NCBI RefSeq assembly: GCF_001436305.1 | Contig: NZ_AZFO01000005.1 | Span: forward strand, 1 to 64,000 | Direction: 5' to 3' | DNA length: 64,000 nucleotides | Source: Lactobacillus ultunensis DSM 16047 | GTDB lineage: Bacteria > Bacillota > Bacilli > Lactobacillales > Lactobacillaceae | Shown: positions 9,036 to 18,048 of the stretch, piece by piece | Layout: each line of letters begins with the position of its first letter | Position numbering within the stretch: the first letter of the stretch is position 1 | Position numbers and translations under genes: made by a program | Notes under the pieces: generated by a model | Told to the model about the DNA's origin: nothing | Database searches by the model: none | What the model saw: only the letters and a program-made list of their open reading frames with translations

Positions 9036-9064
9036 TTGCAAGCGGTTACACAAGCGGATATAAT
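9036..9064 (+). promoter_or_regulatory. Strong SigA-type promoter of the candidate RNA gene
   Basis: TTGCAA (9036-9041), 17-base spacer, TATAAT (9059-9064). The predicted transcription start is near 9071. It lies directly after the hydrolase stop codon and does not precede any gene with a ribosome binding site. Confidence 0.8.
9037..9050 (+). promoter_or_regulatory. cre-like site (CcpA) overlapping the -35 box
   Basis: TGCAAGCGGTTACA matches the cre consensus TGWNANCGNTNWCA at 13 of 14 positions (C for W at position 3). It covers five bases of the -35 box and part of the spacer, a placement expected to block RNA polymerase. Confidence 0.55.
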
Positions 9065-9070
9065 TAGAAG

Positions 9071-9428
9071 TGTGGAAGAGGTAGAAATAAAGTTAACAGA
9101 TTATAAAACAAACAATAAGTTTTTATCTCCAGAATTGTATTATTATTGGAAACTTGAAAGATTCTCTATATGTAGAGGTGTCAGCCATAAATCATTTAAT
9201 GATGCTAGATTATTTGATTATCAGTGGCTGTTCGCAAAAACTCCAATTCATTAAAAAGTTACGTTTTATGTAAAGACCCGAACAAGTGAATGTTAATATT
9301 GGTTGCGATAGCCATTGTTTATTACATACCAAACAACTGAAAATCGTGACTATCAATTGATGAGCTACCTCATCCACTTGAAATTGCAGCTATTAAGAGA
9401 CAAGGATTGTCCGATAGCTGCTTTTTTG
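9071..9428 (+). ncRNA. Candidate structured non-coding RNA, about 355 nt
   Basis: The stretch 9036-9465 holds no convincing protein gene. A near-consensus promoter points into it and a strong terminator (9386-9427) closes it. Between them are stems that nest: ATTGGA (9145-9150)/TCCAAT (9242-9247) enclosing a CTCTA/TAGAG hairpin (9164-9177) and CAGCCA/TGGCTG (9182-9187/9225-9230); and CAAGTGAATG (9283-9292)/CATCCACTTG (9371-9380, one mismatch) enclosing GATAG/CTATC (9307-9311/9350-9354) and TTGTTT/AAACAA (9315-9320/9331-9336). A 72-codon open frame starts with TTG inside the -35 box, so it cannot be translated from this promoter from that start. I saw none of the signature cores of RNase P RNA, tmRNA or SRP RNA. 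Confidence 0.6.
9386..9427 (+). terminator. Rho-independent terminator of the candidate RNA
   Basis: GCAGCTAT (9386-9393) pairs with ATAGCTGC (9414-9421), with an inner GACAA/TTGTC stem (9399-9403/9407-9411) on a GGA loop, followed by six T. Confidence 0.85.
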
Positions 9429-9433
9429 TATGC

Positions 9434-9458
9434 AAAAAGTCTAGTCGTTTGACTAGGC
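9434..9458 (-). terminator. Terminator after rlmCD
   Basis: On the minus strand CTAGTC (9456-9451) pairs with GACTAG (9446-9441) around AAAC; after one short AC step comes a T5 run (9438-9434). Confidence 0.75.
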
Positions 9459-9465
9459 TAATTGG

Positions 9466-10848
9466 TTATTTCCTTAAAATTAACTTAGCAATAGCTTCAC
9501 AACGTGGAGTTTGAGGTAACATATCAACGTTTTGAATGACACGGACATCATAAGCTTCACTAAGTAAAACTAAATCTTGAGCTAGAGTTGAAGGGTTACA
9601 TGAGATATAAACGAAAGTTTGAGGTTTAACCCTTAAAATTGTCTTGATCAAGCTCTTTGCTAAACCAGTTCTTGGTGGATCCACAATTAAGGCATCAATA
9701 GATACGCCACTATTTTGTAACTCTGGTAAAACTTTTTCTGTACTGCCTTGAATATAATCGGCATTCTTGATGTGATTTAATTCAACGTTGTGTTCTGCAT
9801 CTTTAACTGCTTCTGGAATAGTCTCAATGCCCACAACATGTTTAACGCGATCAGCTGCGAGAATACCTAAGGTACCTACACCACTATAAGCATCAATTAA
9901 GGTTTGATCAGGCGTTAAGTCTAAGTACTTCAAGGCTTCAGAGTACAGGTTAGTAGTTTGAACAGGATTGAGTTGGAAGAAAGCACGTGGGGACAAGGCA
10001 AATTTCTTGCCTAAGATTTCTTTAACGATTTGATTCTTACCTAATAGTTTCTCAGTCTTATTGCCCCAAACTTGTGGATTTTGCCATTCAGTTTCATTTT
10101 GGTAAACACTGACAACATGATCAAGTTTCATGATTTCCTTAGCTAAAGGAATCAAATTCTTAATCTTATGGTCAATTGTAATTAAAGTAACCTGAATTTC
10201 TTTGTTGGCTTCTGATTGGCGAACAACTACGGTTTTAATTCCAGGTAAATGTCTTCTGTAATTGGCAACTGGAACATGTAGTTTTTCAATTAAGACTTTA
10301 ATTTCACGTTCTGTTTTTTGCGTATCTTCGCTTTGAGTAGGCATCTTAGGAAGGTCAATTAAACGATGTGAATTTGGTGCAAACAGTCCTAATTTGATCT
10401 TACCATGTACATTTTCAATTTGGTATTGAGCCTTATTGCGATAGTGCCAAGGGTCTGGAGCAGGAATAGTCTTTTTGACCTTATATTTAGCGTAGCCACG
10501 TGGGTGGTATTTCTTAAGAGATTCAAGCATGTTGTTGCGCTTAAATTCAAGTTGCTTGTCATAAGACAAATGAGCTAACTCAAGACCACCAATTTCGGGG
10601 TCGACGCCTTCTGGAAAGGCAACACGGTCAGGACTCTTTTCTTTAATCCGAACAAGTTCGCCCTGAAGGTAATGTGGATAGCTTTTTACAATTTTAGCTA
10701 CAACTACTTCATCTGGGAGAGCACCAGGAATAAAGATGATCTTCTTTTTGTAATAGCCAATGCCTTCACCATTAATGCCTAAACGCTTGATGGTAATGAT
10801 GACATCTTTTTCACGATGTTGTTTATTCTTAGAAAATTTTCTGTTCAT
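9466..10848 (-). CDS. rlmCD: 23S rRNA (uracil-5-)-methyltransferase, RlmCD type
   Basis: Methylates uridines of 23S rRNA at C5 using SAM. An N-terminal TRAM domain (about residues 15-75) is followed by the RumA-type core: FQLNPVQT, the SAM motif DAYSGVGTLG, IVDPPRTGL and the nucleophilic cysteine C417 in YISCNPSTL. It has 460 residues. In many relatives a Fe-S cluster is held by cysteines in a C-x5-C-G-G-C block before HLSY; here that block reads EIGGLELAHLSY, with no cysteines, so a cluster is not expected. It is transcribed alone, divergent from recX. Confidence 0.92.
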   Translation of the reverse strand: MNRKFSKNKQHREKDVIITIKRLGINGEGIGYYKKKIIFIPGALPDEVVVAKIVKSYPHYLQGELVRIKEKSPDRVAFPEGVDPEIGGLELAHLSYDKQLEFKRNNMLESLKKYHPRGYAKYKVKKTIPAPDPWHYRNKAQYQIENVHGKIKLGLFAPNSHRLIDLPKMPTQSEDTQKTEREIKVLIEKLHVPVANYRRHLPGIKTVVVRQSEANKEIQVTLITIDHKIKNLIPLAKEIMKLDHVVSVYQNETEWQNPQVWGNKTEKLLGKNQIVKEILGKKFALSPRAFFQLNPVQTTNLYSEALKYLDLTPDQTLIDAYSGVGTLGILAADRVKHVVGIETIPEAVKDAEHNVELNHIKNADYIQGSTEKVLPELQNSGVSIDALIVDPPRTGLAKSLIKTILRVKPQTFVYISCNPSTLAQDLVLLSEAYDVRVIQNVDMLPQTPRCEAIAKLILRK

Positions 10849-10971
10849 TATCTTATTCTTTCTACTAAAAACTAAATTACATTGCTATTAATTGTACTAC
10901 CTAAAAAAAGTTCTTAGCAAGCCTTACGAAAATTTGCTAGCATGTATTTTGGAATATTGTGAGGTGAAAAA

Positions 10972-11784
10972 ATGCTGATAACCAAAGTAAGTGCACAACG
11001 GCGACCAGGTCGCTATAATATTTTCTTGGATGGTAAATATGCCTTTTCCGCGAGTGAGAAAACTGTAGCTGAATTTGTTCTTTTAAAAGGAAAAGAATTA
11101 GATGATGCTCAAGTTGAAAAAATTAAACAATTTGATGCAGATGCTAAAGCAAGTGATCTTGCAGCGCACTTTTTAAGTTATGAACCACGAACTATTTTTG
11201 AGGTATTGCAGTATCTTAAAAAACATGAGATTTCAGATGAGGCAGCTAATAGTGCTGTGAGTCAGCTGAATGAATTAGGCTATCTTGATGATCAGCAATA
11301 TATGAAATTGTTTATTAAGAATAATTTGCGGGTTGGATCAGATGGATCGAAAAGTTTATTGCGTAAATTAACCCAAAAAGGTGTTAATCCTGAGATTAGT
11401 CAGGATGAATTAGATGAAGTGGCTGATGAAGAGTGGATTGAAGTTGGGCAAAGAGTTGTTAAATCAATGGTACATCAACTTGGAAAAATCTCGCAACGTG
11501 AAATAGAGCGTAAGATGAGAACTAAACTGCTAAGTCATGGCTTTGATAGTGGCATTAGTACAGAAGTTATCGCGTCTTTAGATTTGCAAGAAGATGAAGA
11601 TACGCAAATGGAAGCTTTGAAAAAGCAGGGCATTAAAGCTTATAAACGTTTTCACCGTTTTGATGAATCTGAACGAAAGTTTAAGATAAAAAAGTATTTA
11701 TTTAGTCATGGTTTCTCATCTGGTGAAATCGATGCTTTTTTGAATGGCGAAGTAATTGATTTGAGTGAATTAGCTGAATATTAA
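10972..11784 (+). CDS. recX: Regulatory protein RecX
   Basis: A modulator of RecA filaments. The 270-residue, all-helical protein starts MLITKVSAQRRPGRYNIFLDG and carries the RecX three-helix repeats, for example YLDDQQYMKLFIKNN and the C-terminal RKFKIKKYLFSHGFSSGEIDAFL. The length matches the long Firmicute forms. The ATG has GAGGTGA 6 bases upstream. recA itself is about 32 kb away. A small gene of unknown function follows 9 bases later, likely in the same transcript. Confidence 0.9.
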   Translation: MLITKVSAQRRPGRYNIFLDGKYAFSASEKTVAEFVLLKGKELDDAQVEKIKQFDADAKASDLAAHFLSYEPRTIFEVLQYLKKHEISDEAANSAVSQLNELGYLDDQQYMKLFIKNNLRVGSDGSKSLLRKLTQKGVNPEISQDELDEVADEEWIEVGQRVVKSMVHQLGKISQREIERKMRTKLLSHGFDSGISTEVIASLDLQEDEDTQMEALKKQGIKAYKRFHRFDESERKFKIKKYLFSHGFSSGEIDAFLNGEVIDLSELAEY

Positions 11785-11793
11785 GGAGAAAAA

Positions 11794-12276
11794 ATGAAGA
11801 AAGTTATTGATAAAAAATTATTCGTTGGTCGTCCATTTCCAAGTAGTATGATGAATGCACAAAAGAGTTTTATGGAATCTAATCAACAACTTGAAAATGA
11901 TGAAGTTTTTCAGAAATTTTTAGCTGATCATGATTTGGAAAACAAACGAACCGCTTTGATTGTTTCTGCACCTGAAAGTTTTATGTACTGGTATGGTGTT
12001 TTGTTAGATGATAAGCCGATTGATGTGCCTACAGGTCTAATGAAGTTTGAATTGCCTAAGGCTGAAATAGATGAGGAAGAAGAGGAAAATCAAAATTTAG
12101 TTTACTTCAATTTACCTTTAGTTAGCACGGTACCTAACTTTGTAAAAAGGGTTGTGGCAAATGGCGTTAAGGTTTATCAAAATTTAGGTGATAGTGATAC
12201 GCCTTATATTGTTTGGGATCTTAATTTGGATACAAAAAAACTGACCCAAGATTTCTACGTAAAGGTCAGTGAATAG
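11794..12276 (+). CDS. Uncharacterised 160-residue protein, recX-linked
   Basis: A soluble protein with an acidic cluster (AEIDEEEEENQN, about residues 90-101) and otherwise mixed alpha/beta character. I do not recognise the family. AAGGAG lies just upstream of the ATG and it begins 9 bases after recX, so the two are probably co-transcribed. The last 40 bases of its coding sequence also contain the hairpin and A-run that would terminate the convergent minus-strand gene, so this end is under double constraint. Confidence 0.7.
   Translation: MKKVIDKKLFVGRPFPSSMMNAQKSFMESNQQLENDEVFQKFLADHDLENKRTALIVSAPESFMYWYGVLLDDKPIDVPTGLMKFELPKAEIDEEEEENQNLVYFNLPLVSTVPNFVKRVVANGVKVYQNLGDSDTPYIVWDLNLDTKKLTQDFYVKVSE
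12234..12270 (-). terminator. Minus-strand terminator embedded in a plus-strand CDS
   Basis: ACTGACC (12240-12246) and GGTCAGT (12264-12270) pair; on the minus strand the hairpin is followed by a T7 run (12240-12234). It serves the minus-strand membrane protein gene and lies wholly within the coding end of the convergent gene. Confidence 0.7.
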
Positions 12277-12278
12277 AA

Positions 12279-12740
12279 TTAATGTTGTTCTGGATCAATC
12301 GATAGGTTGTCATATTCTACATAGGCACCTAAGCAAGTTGAAACGAACATAATTAACAAAACAAAGCCGATGGAGCTACCAACAATTTGATCAAGTGTCA
12401 ATACTGAGCGAACTAGATACGTTGCTGCAAAACACAAGATAAAATCTAAAATAATGTTAGCAAATAATAAATAATAGCGTCGCCTAATGCTGAAGAAACG
12501 CAATAGCTGTTTTAGCAAACCATCATTAATTTGGACAGCTAATAAGTCAACAGGGCGTTGAATAGTGGCTTTGACAGCAAACATAATGATTGAACCAACA
12601 AGTGCACCGATAATAGTGCGGTAGATTTCTGCTGAGTGCAATACTAATGCATTATAGCCAATTCCAATAATTAGCAGACTACAAATGTATGGGATTAATA
12701 GTAAAAATGTAAAAACAAGCAAGACATGGCTTTTTTTCAT
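12279..12740 (-). CDS. Uncharacterised four-helix membrane protein
   Basis: A 153-residue protein with four hydrophobic segments, near residues 5-27, 40-60, 90-112 and 118-142, and a basic loop in the middle (RFFSIRRRYYLL). No catalytic motif is visible and I do not recognise the family. GAGGTAAG lies upstream of the ATG. It is transcribed alone, with its terminator inside the neighbouring gene and its promoter region shared with the divergent CBS-domain gene. Confidence 0.65.
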   Translation of the reverse strand: MKKSHVLLVFTFLLLIPYICSLLIIGIGYNALVLHSAEIYRTIIGALVGSIIMFAVKATIQRPVDLLAVQINDGLLKQLLRFFSIRRRYYLLFANIILDFILCFAATYLVRSVLTLDQIVGSSIGFVLLIMFVSTCLGAYVEYDNLSIDPEQH

Positions 12741-12795
12741 AAGTCTTACCTCCTCTAGTCTTATGTGCTATTTTAACATAATGAGGCTTGCTCTA

Positions 12796-12804
12796 TGCTA
12801 TAAT
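12796..12804 (+). promoter_or_regulatory. Extended -10 promoter of the CBS-domain gene
   Basis: TGCTATAAT, a full extended -10 element, 41 bases before the ATG. TTAACA lies 20 bases upstream of the hexamer, too far for a normal -35. Confidence 0.6.
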
Positions 12805-12844
12805 AGCTATATTTAGATAACTTTTTAAGAAAGAGAGTAGAAAA

Positions 12845-13708
12845 ATGAGTAGTGATCCGGGAGCGGAAAATCTTTTTGATCGCTTGCGCAATAGGTTATC
12901 TGGTGAGAAAAAAGAGGGAACTAAAGATCATTTAGAAAAGGAAATTAATGAGCTGCACGATAATCATAAGATTGATGATGCAGAATTCTCAATGCTTGAG
13001 GGAATTTTAGATTTCCAAGGCAAGATGGCTCGTGAAGTAATGGTGCCACGAACAGATGCCTTCATGGTGGATGCAGAAGAAAGTTTTCAAGATAATTTGG
13101 ATGAGATTTTACGAGAACCATATTCACGCATTCCGGTGTATAAAAAAGATAAAGATAAGATCGTAGGCATTATTCATATTAGAACGGTATTACGAAAAGC
13201 TAAACAGAAGGGCTTTGAAAATCTTGATTACCAAGATGTAATGACGGAGCCTTTATTTGCGCCGGAAACTGCAGAATTAGGTGATTTGTTGATGGAAATG
13301 CAACAGACTCAGCGTCAATTAGCTATCTTGACCGATGAATATGGTGGTGTTACCGGCTTAGCTACAATTGAAGATTTGATCGAAGAGATTGTCGGGGATA
13401 TCGATGATGAGGTCGATCATACTGAAATCCTGTATAATCAAATAGCTCCCAATAAATATATTATTTATGGCAAGATGCCCTTAGATGATTTTAACGAACA
13501 ATTTGGCACTAAATTAGAGATGGAAGATGTCGATACAGTAGCGGGTTATGTCATTAACACTCTAAAGGTGATCCCTGCTAAAGGGGAAAAGCTGACAATA
13601 GATATTGGAGATGGCATGAGCTTAACGACTAGAAGAATGAAGGGGTCGCGTTTGCTTACTGTTTTATTATCAAAAGAAACGAAAAAGGAAGAAGATATAA
13701 AAGACTAA
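12845..13708 (+). CDS. CBS-domain/CorC_HlyC-domain protein (hemolysin-like, no membrane domain)
   Basis: A 287-residue cytosolic protein. After a charged N-terminus come two CBS domains (about residues 65-130 and 135-195; [15 protein letters not shown] and [28 protein letters not shown]) and a CorC_HlyC transporter-associated domain (about 205-280). It lacks the N-terminal DUF21 membrane domain of the full-length family, so it resembles the short CorC type. Proposed roles are in divalent cation efflux or sensing of adenine nucleotides. Its stop codon overlaps the prfC start (TAATG), so the two are co-translated. Confidence 0.85.
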   Translation: MSSDPGAENLFDRLRNRLSGEKKEGTKDHLEKEINELHDNHKIDDAEFSMLEGILDFQGKMAREVMVPRTDAFMVDAEESFQDNLDEILREPYSRIPVYKKDKDKIVGIIHIRTVLRKAKQKGFENLDYQDVMTEPLFAPETAELGDLLMEMQQTQRQLAILTDEYGGVTGLATIEDLIEEIVGDIDDEVDHTEILYNQIAPNKYIIYGKMPLDDFNEQFGTKLEMEDVDTVAGYVINTLKVIPAKGEKLTIDIGDGMSLTTRRMKGSRLLTVLLSKETKKEEDIKD

Positions 13709-15279
13709 TGGATAAAGAGTTAGCAGATAAAGTTAAAAAGAGAAGAACATTTGCAATTATTTCTCACCCGGATGCAGGTAAGACTACGATTACTGAACAA
13801 ATGCTTTTATTTGGTGGGGTAATCCGTAAAGCTGGTACTGTTAAAGCGCGTAAGACTGGTAACTATGCTACAAGTGACTGGATGGAAATTGAAAAGAAAC
13901 GTGGTATTTCAGTTACTAGTTCTGTTATGCAATTTGAATATAAGGGTAAGAGAATTAATATTTTGGATACACCGGGTCACCAAGATTTCTCTGAAGATAC
14001 TTATCGAACTTTAATGGCAGTAGACGCAGCTGTCATGGTAATTGACTCAGCCAAGGGTATCGAACCTCAAACCAAGAAGTTGTTCAAGGTTGTTAAACAA
14101 CGTGGTATTCCTATTTTTACCTTTATGAACAAACTTGACCGTGATGGCCGTCCACCTTTGGATTTAATTGCTGAATTGGAAGATCTGTTGGGAATCGAAG
14201 GCGTAGCAATGGATTGGCCAATTGGTTCAGGTCAAACTTTAAAAGGCTTGTACGATATTGCTAATAAACGAGTTGAACTTTACCGTGAGAATGATAAGGA
14301 TCGTTTTTTGCCACTTAACGATGAAGGAACTTTACCGGATAATGAACCACTTAGTCAGGATCCTCAATTTAAAGATACGCTTGATGAAATTGACCTGATA
14401 AAAGAAGCTGGTAATAAGTTTGATCGTGAAAAGATTGCAATGGGTGATCAAACTCCTGTCTTCTTTGGTTCTGCTTTGACTAATTTTGGGGTTGAAACCT
14501 TCTTGAATAGTTTCGTTGATTTAGCTCCGGCTCCAGAAAGTCATACTGTTAACGGGGATGAAGAATTAAGTCCAGAAGACCCTGAATTTTCAGGTTTTGT
14601 TTTCAAAATTCAAGCTAATATGAATCCTCATCACCGTGATCGAATTGCTTTTGTTCGTGTAGGTAGTGGTGAATTTAAAAAGGGCTTAGATGTAATTTTA
14701 GCAAGAACAGGAAAGCCAATTCGTTTAAATAATGCAACTGAATTTATGTCTAGTGAACGTGTACAAGTTTCAGATGCTGTTGCTGGTGATATTGTTGGAT
14801 TGTACGATACAGGTAATTTCCAAATTGGGGACAGTATTTATGCCGGTAAGCGTAAGATTATTTACCCACCACTTCCAGAATTTACCCCTGAACTCTTTAT
14901 GCGGGTAACTGCTAAGAATGTAATGAAGCAGAAGTCATTCCATAAAGGGATGAACCAATTAGTGCAAGAAGGTGCGATTCAACTTTATCGTAACTATCAA
15001 ACTGATGAATATATTTTAGGTGCGGTAGGTCAATTGCAATTTGAAGTATTCCAATTCAGAATGAAGAATGAATATAATTCTGAAGTTGAAATGAATAGTA
15101 TTGGTCATCGTGTTGCACGTTGGATCGATCCTGATCAATTAGATCCACGCATGTCTAATAGTCGGAACCTGTTGGTAAAGGACCGTTATGGTAATCCTTT
15201 GTTCTTATTTGAAAATGAATTTGCGGAACGATTCTTCCATGACAAGTATCCAGATGTTAAATTGACTGAAAAATTATAA
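13708..15279 (+). CDS. prfC: Peptide chain release factor 3
   Basis: A translational GTPase that removes RF1/RF2 from the ribosome after peptide release. The G-domain motifs are all present: P-loop SHPDAGKTT (residues 19-27), the switch-I segment around [16 protein letters not shown] and NKLDRDG. Domains II and III follow, ending in [21 protein letters not shown]. The 523 residues are standard. It overlaps the upstream CBS-domain gene by one base and is followed by a perfect bidirectional terminator. Confidence 0.96.
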   Translation: MDKELADKVKKRRTFAIISHPDAGKTTITEQMLLFGGVIRKAGTVKARKTGNYATSDWMEIEKKRGISVTSSVMQFEYKGKRINILDTPGHQDFSEDTYRTLMAVDAAVMVIDSAKGIEPQTKKLFKVVKQRGIPIFTFMNKLDRDGRPPLDLIAELEDLLGIEGVAMDWPIGSGQTLKGLYDIANKRVELYRENDKDRFLPLNDEGTLPDNEPLSQDPQFKDTLDEIDLIKEAGNKFDREKIAMGDQTPVFFGSALTNFGVETFLNSFVDLAPAPESHTVNGDEELSPEDPEFSGFVFKIQANMNPHHRDRIAFVRVGSGEFKKGLDVILARTGKPIRLNNATEFMSSERVQVSDAVAGDIVGLYDTGNFQIGDSIYAGKRKIIYPPLPEFTPELFMRVTAKNVMKQKSFHKGMNQLVQEGAIQLYRNYQTDEYILGAVGQLQFEVFQFRMKNEYNSEVEMNSIGHRVARWIDPDQLDPRMSNSRNLLVKDRYGNPLFLFENEFAERFFHDKYPDVKLTEKL

Positions 15280-15285
15280 AAATAT

Positions 15286-15320
15286 AAAAAATCCTAGGAA
15301 ATCTATTCCTAGGATTTTTT
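15286..15320. terminator. Bidirectional terminator between prfC and the DUF1827 gene
   Basis: A perfect 15-bp stem: AAAAAATCCTAGGAA, loop ATCTA, TTCCTAGGATTTTTT. Confidence 0.9.
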
Positions 15321-15337
15321 AGTAGCTAAAATTTCTA

Positions 15338-15619
15338 TTACTTGTCAACGTGAATTTCGATTACGTGACGACTCTTATCAACAGTTAATGTATATGAAGA
15401 ATCATAGTTTTTAATTAAACGATTGATAATAAATTCAACTTCATCTTCACGAACGCGGCGATCGTGATTTTCAAGTGCAATACCGATAGCGTTCTTACTT
15501 TCAGTATAAATTACTGACGTATTACCTAATGAGTACACTTTGACATAATTAGCATCGGTAGTATTAAGCTGACTTTGAACCAAATCAGAATAATTATTGG
15601 TTACATCAATTAAATGCAT
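15338..15619 (-). CDS. DUF1827 family protein
   Basis: A 93-residue protein beginning MHLIDVTNNYSDLVQSQL with a central VKVYSLGNTSVIYTE. This pattern is characteristic of DUF1827, a lactic-acid-bacterial family that often lies next to clpE, as here. Its function is unknown. The ATG at 15619 is preferred over a GTG three codons upstream, because that GTG is part of the ribosome binding site GGGTGAAA. It lies downstream of clpE on the same strand, but a terminator separates them. Confidence 0.78.
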   Translation of the reverse strand: MHLIDVTNNYSDLVQSQLNTTDANYVKVYSLGNTSVIYTESKNAIGIALENHDRRVREDEVEFIINRLIKNYDSSYTLTVDKSRHVIEIHVDK

Positions 15620-15724
15620 GGATTTCACCCGTTTCTCTTAGCTTTTCTATCATACTTTTAGTATACCTCAAATCAAAGTTGAAATATCAATTTTGTGTAT
15701 AGAACTTTATTTAAATATTTAACA

Positions 15725-15760
15725 AAAAAGATTCTAAAGTTTAAGCTTCAGAATCTTTTT
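15725..15760. terminator. Terminator after clpE
   Basis: AAAAAGATTCT (15725-15735) pairs with AGAATCTTTTT (15750-15760). It is symmetric, so it can work both ways; on the minus strand it follows clpE. Confidence 0.8.
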
Positions 15761-15791
15761 GCGTATAACTTAAAAACTGTCTAATTAATTA

Positions 15792-17978
15792 TTATTGTTG
15801 GTCTTCATCACTAATTACGATTTGACCATCTTTAACATCTGCTTTTAGATTCTTGCTGTCAGTATGATCAAGTTTATAATCAGCAACTTTATCTTCAATT
15901 TCTTCTTGAATTGTACGACGAAGTGGACGAGCACCTAAAGCAGGGTTGAAACCATCATTTACTAATTTTTCCTTAGCTGCATCAGTGACATCAATATGAA
16001 TACCTTGATCCTTAACCATATCATTAGTATTTTTGAGCATTAAGTCAACGATCTTGAGTAAGTCTGGTTTAGTCAATTCATTGAATTCAATAACGTCATC
16101 TAGACGGTTTAAGAATTCTGGCTTAAAGAATTGACTCATGTTCTTTCTTGCTGATTCACGTTCTTCATCTTCATTTTCAGCAGCAAAGCCGACACTGGCA
16201 TTCTTGATGCCTTGACCTGCATTAGAGGTCATGATAATGATTGTGTCTTTGAATGAAACAGTTCTGCCTTGTGAGTCGGTTAGACGACCATCATCCAGAA
16301 TTTGTAAGAATAGGTTCAAAACATCTGGGTGAGCTTTTTCAATTTCATCAAGCAAGATCAAACTATATGGGTTATGACGAACTTGTTCAGTTAATTGTCC
16401 AGCTTCTTCATAACCAACATATCCAGGTGCTGAACCGATTAATTTGGATACAGAGTATTGTTCCATGTATTCAGACATATCGAAACGGATCATGGCATTT
16501 TCTGAGCCAAACATTTGCTTGGCAAGTTGTTTAGCAAGTTCAGTTTTACCAACACCAGTTGGACCTACAAAGAGGAATGAACCGATTGGACGTCCAGACT
16601 TGTTGAAACCAATTCTGTTACGACGAATAGCACGAGCAACTTTTTCAACTGCTTTATCTTGACCAATAACATGAGCCTTTAAGTCACTAGCTAAGTTTTG
16701 CAATTGATTTTCTTCTTGCTTTTGAATGTCGCCAACAGGGATACCGGTCTTTTCTTCAACAATTTTATTCATGATCTTGCTGGTGATGATAGGAGATTTA
16801 TCAGGGTCAACTTTTTGATCCTTCATCTTTTCGTACTTTTCAATTTGATCACGATAGTAGGCAGCCTTTTCGTAATCTTCGTTCTTTAGGGCTTCTTCCT
16901 TTAATTGTTCAGCTGCATCAATTCTTTCCTGCATCTTTTCTTTGTCGATGTAAGGAATGGTTAAATTCATTCTTGAACCAGCTTCATCAAGTAAGTCAAT
17001 AGCCTTGTCTGGTAAAAATCTGTCTTGAATGTACCGTGCTGAGAGCTTAGCAGCAGCTTCGATTGCATCGTCAGTGTAGTGAACATGGTGATAGTCTTCG
17101 TAACGTTTTTGAATACCCTTCAAAATACGGATAGTTTCATCAATTGAAGGTTCTTTTACTTCAACTGGTTGGAATCTTCTTGCTAAAGCGGAATCTTTTT
17201 CAATATCACGATATTCTTTAATAGTAGTAGCACCCACTAATTGAAGTTCACCACGAGCAAGAGCTGGCTTAATGATATTGCCTGCATCCATACCGCCTTC
17301 AGCGTTACCAGCACCAACAATTTGATGAATTTCATCAATAAAGAGAATAATGTCATCTCTTTGTTGGAGTTCCTTAATCAGTTGTTCCATTCTTTGTTCA
17401 AATTGGCCACGAATGCCAGTACCTTGAACGAGTGAAACTACATTTAATGAAATAATCTTTTTATTTTGTAATTTAGCTGGAACAGAACCGTCCACAATTT
17501 CTTGTGCGAGTCCTTCAACTACAGCAGTTTTACCAACACCGGCTTCACCAATTAAAACAGGGTTGTTTTTAGTTCTTCTGTTTAAAATTTCGATGACACG
17601 AGCAATTTCTTTGTCACGGCCGATAACGGGGTCGATTTTACCTTTTTTAGCAAGTTCGGTTAAATCTGTACCATATTGATCAAGCAGACTCCTACCGCCT
17701 TGACCACCATTTCCGCCACCCATTTGCATTCTAGGGTCGATATTTCTATTATTGTTGTTATTTGCGGCATTGTTATTATTTCCGTTTAATGCGTTGAATA
17801 AATCATCAAAGTCGCCAAAAAATTCGTTATTATCGTTGTTCATATTTTCTAGATTTCCTTGTTGATTTTTTAATTCTTGATAACAGTGTTGACATAAATC
17901 AATTTCACGGCTTTGGCCATTTACCTTAGTGAAAAGGTGAATAGAGGCAGGCCGTTTATGACAATTTTGGCAAAGCAA
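15792..17978 (-). CDS. clpE: ATP-dependent Clp protease ATP-binding subunit ClpE
   Basis: A heat-shock AAA+ unfoldase that feeds ClpP and disaggregates proteins. It has an N-terminal zinc finger (C3, C6, C29, C32), an Asn/Gly-rich linker (about residues 46-105), the first AAA module with Walker A GEAGVGKT (about 142), a UVR coiled segment (about residues 340-380), a second module with GPTGVGKT (about 470), and a C-terminal D2 domain. At 728 residues it is typical for ClpE. The start is TTG, preceded by AAAGGCGG. Its promoter is covered by a CIRCE operator, so HrcA control is expected. Confidence 0.94.
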   Translation of the reverse strand: MLCQNCHKRPASIHLFTKVNGQSREIDLCQHCYQELKNQQGNLENMNNDNNEFFGDFDDLFNALNGNNNNAANNNNNRNIDPRMQMGGGNGGQGGRSLLDQYGTDLTELAKKGKIDPVIGRDKEIARVIEILNRRTKNNPVLIGEAGVGKTAVVEGLAQEIVDGSVPAKLQNKKIISLNVVSLVQGTGIRGQFEQRMEQLIKELQQRDDIILFIDEIHQIVGAGNAEGGMDAGNIIKPALARGELQLVGATTIKEYRDIEKDSALARRFQPVEVKEPSIDETIRILKGIQKRYEDYHHVHYTDDAIEAAAKLSARYIQDRFLPDKAIDLLDEAGSRMNLTIPYIDKEKMQERIDAAEQLKEEALKNEDYEKAAYYRDQIEKYEKMKDQKVDPDKSPIITSKIMNKIVEEKTGIPVGDIQKQEENQLQNLASDLKAHVIGQDKAVEKVARAIRRNRIGFNKSGRPIGSFLFVGPTGVGKTELAKQLAKQMFGSENAMIRFDMSEYMEQYSVSKLIGSAPGYVGYEEAGQLTEQVRHNPYSLILLDEIEKAHPDVLNLFLQILDDGRLTDSQGRTVSFKDTIIIMTSNAGQGIKNASVGFAAENEDEERESARKNMSQFFKPEFLNRLDDVIEFNELTKPDLLKIVDLMLKNTNDMVKDQGIHIDVTDAAKEKLVNDGFNPALGARPLRRTIQEEIEDKVADYKLDHTDSKNLKADVKDGQIVISDEDQQ

Positions 17979-18012
17979 AAATATTACCGCCTTTCATTTA
18001 AACTGTACCAAA

Positions 18013-18041
18013 ATTATATATTTAGCACTCGAAGTAGTCAA
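18013..18041 (-). promoter_or_regulatory. clpE promoter
   Basis: On the minus strand: -35 TTGACT (18041-18036), 17-base spacer, -10 TATAAT (18018-18013). Confidence 0.8.
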
Positions 18042-18048
18042 GTGCTAA
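18022..18048. promoter_or_regulatory. CIRCE element (HrcA operator) upstream of clpE
   Basis: TTAGCACTC-N9-AAGTGCTAA, one base from the consensus TTAGCACTC-N9-GAGTGCTAA. It overlaps the -35 box and the spacer of the clpE promoter, so bound HrcA would exclude RNA polymerase. Confidence 0.92.

Noticed and set aside
9036-9254. 72-codon open frame as a protein gene
   Set aside because: It starts with TTG inside the -35 box, has no ribosome binding site, and the only later in-frame start lies at the predicted 5' end of the transcript. The hairpins and terminator favour an RNA gene.
12773-12804. Standard -35/-10 promoter TTAACA...TATAAT
   Set aside because: The 20-base spacing is too long. The extended -10 TGCTATAAT explains initiation better.
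15617-15628. GTG at 15628 as start of the DUF1827 protein
   Set aside because: The GTG belongs to the ribosome binding site GGGTGAAA for the ATG at 15619.
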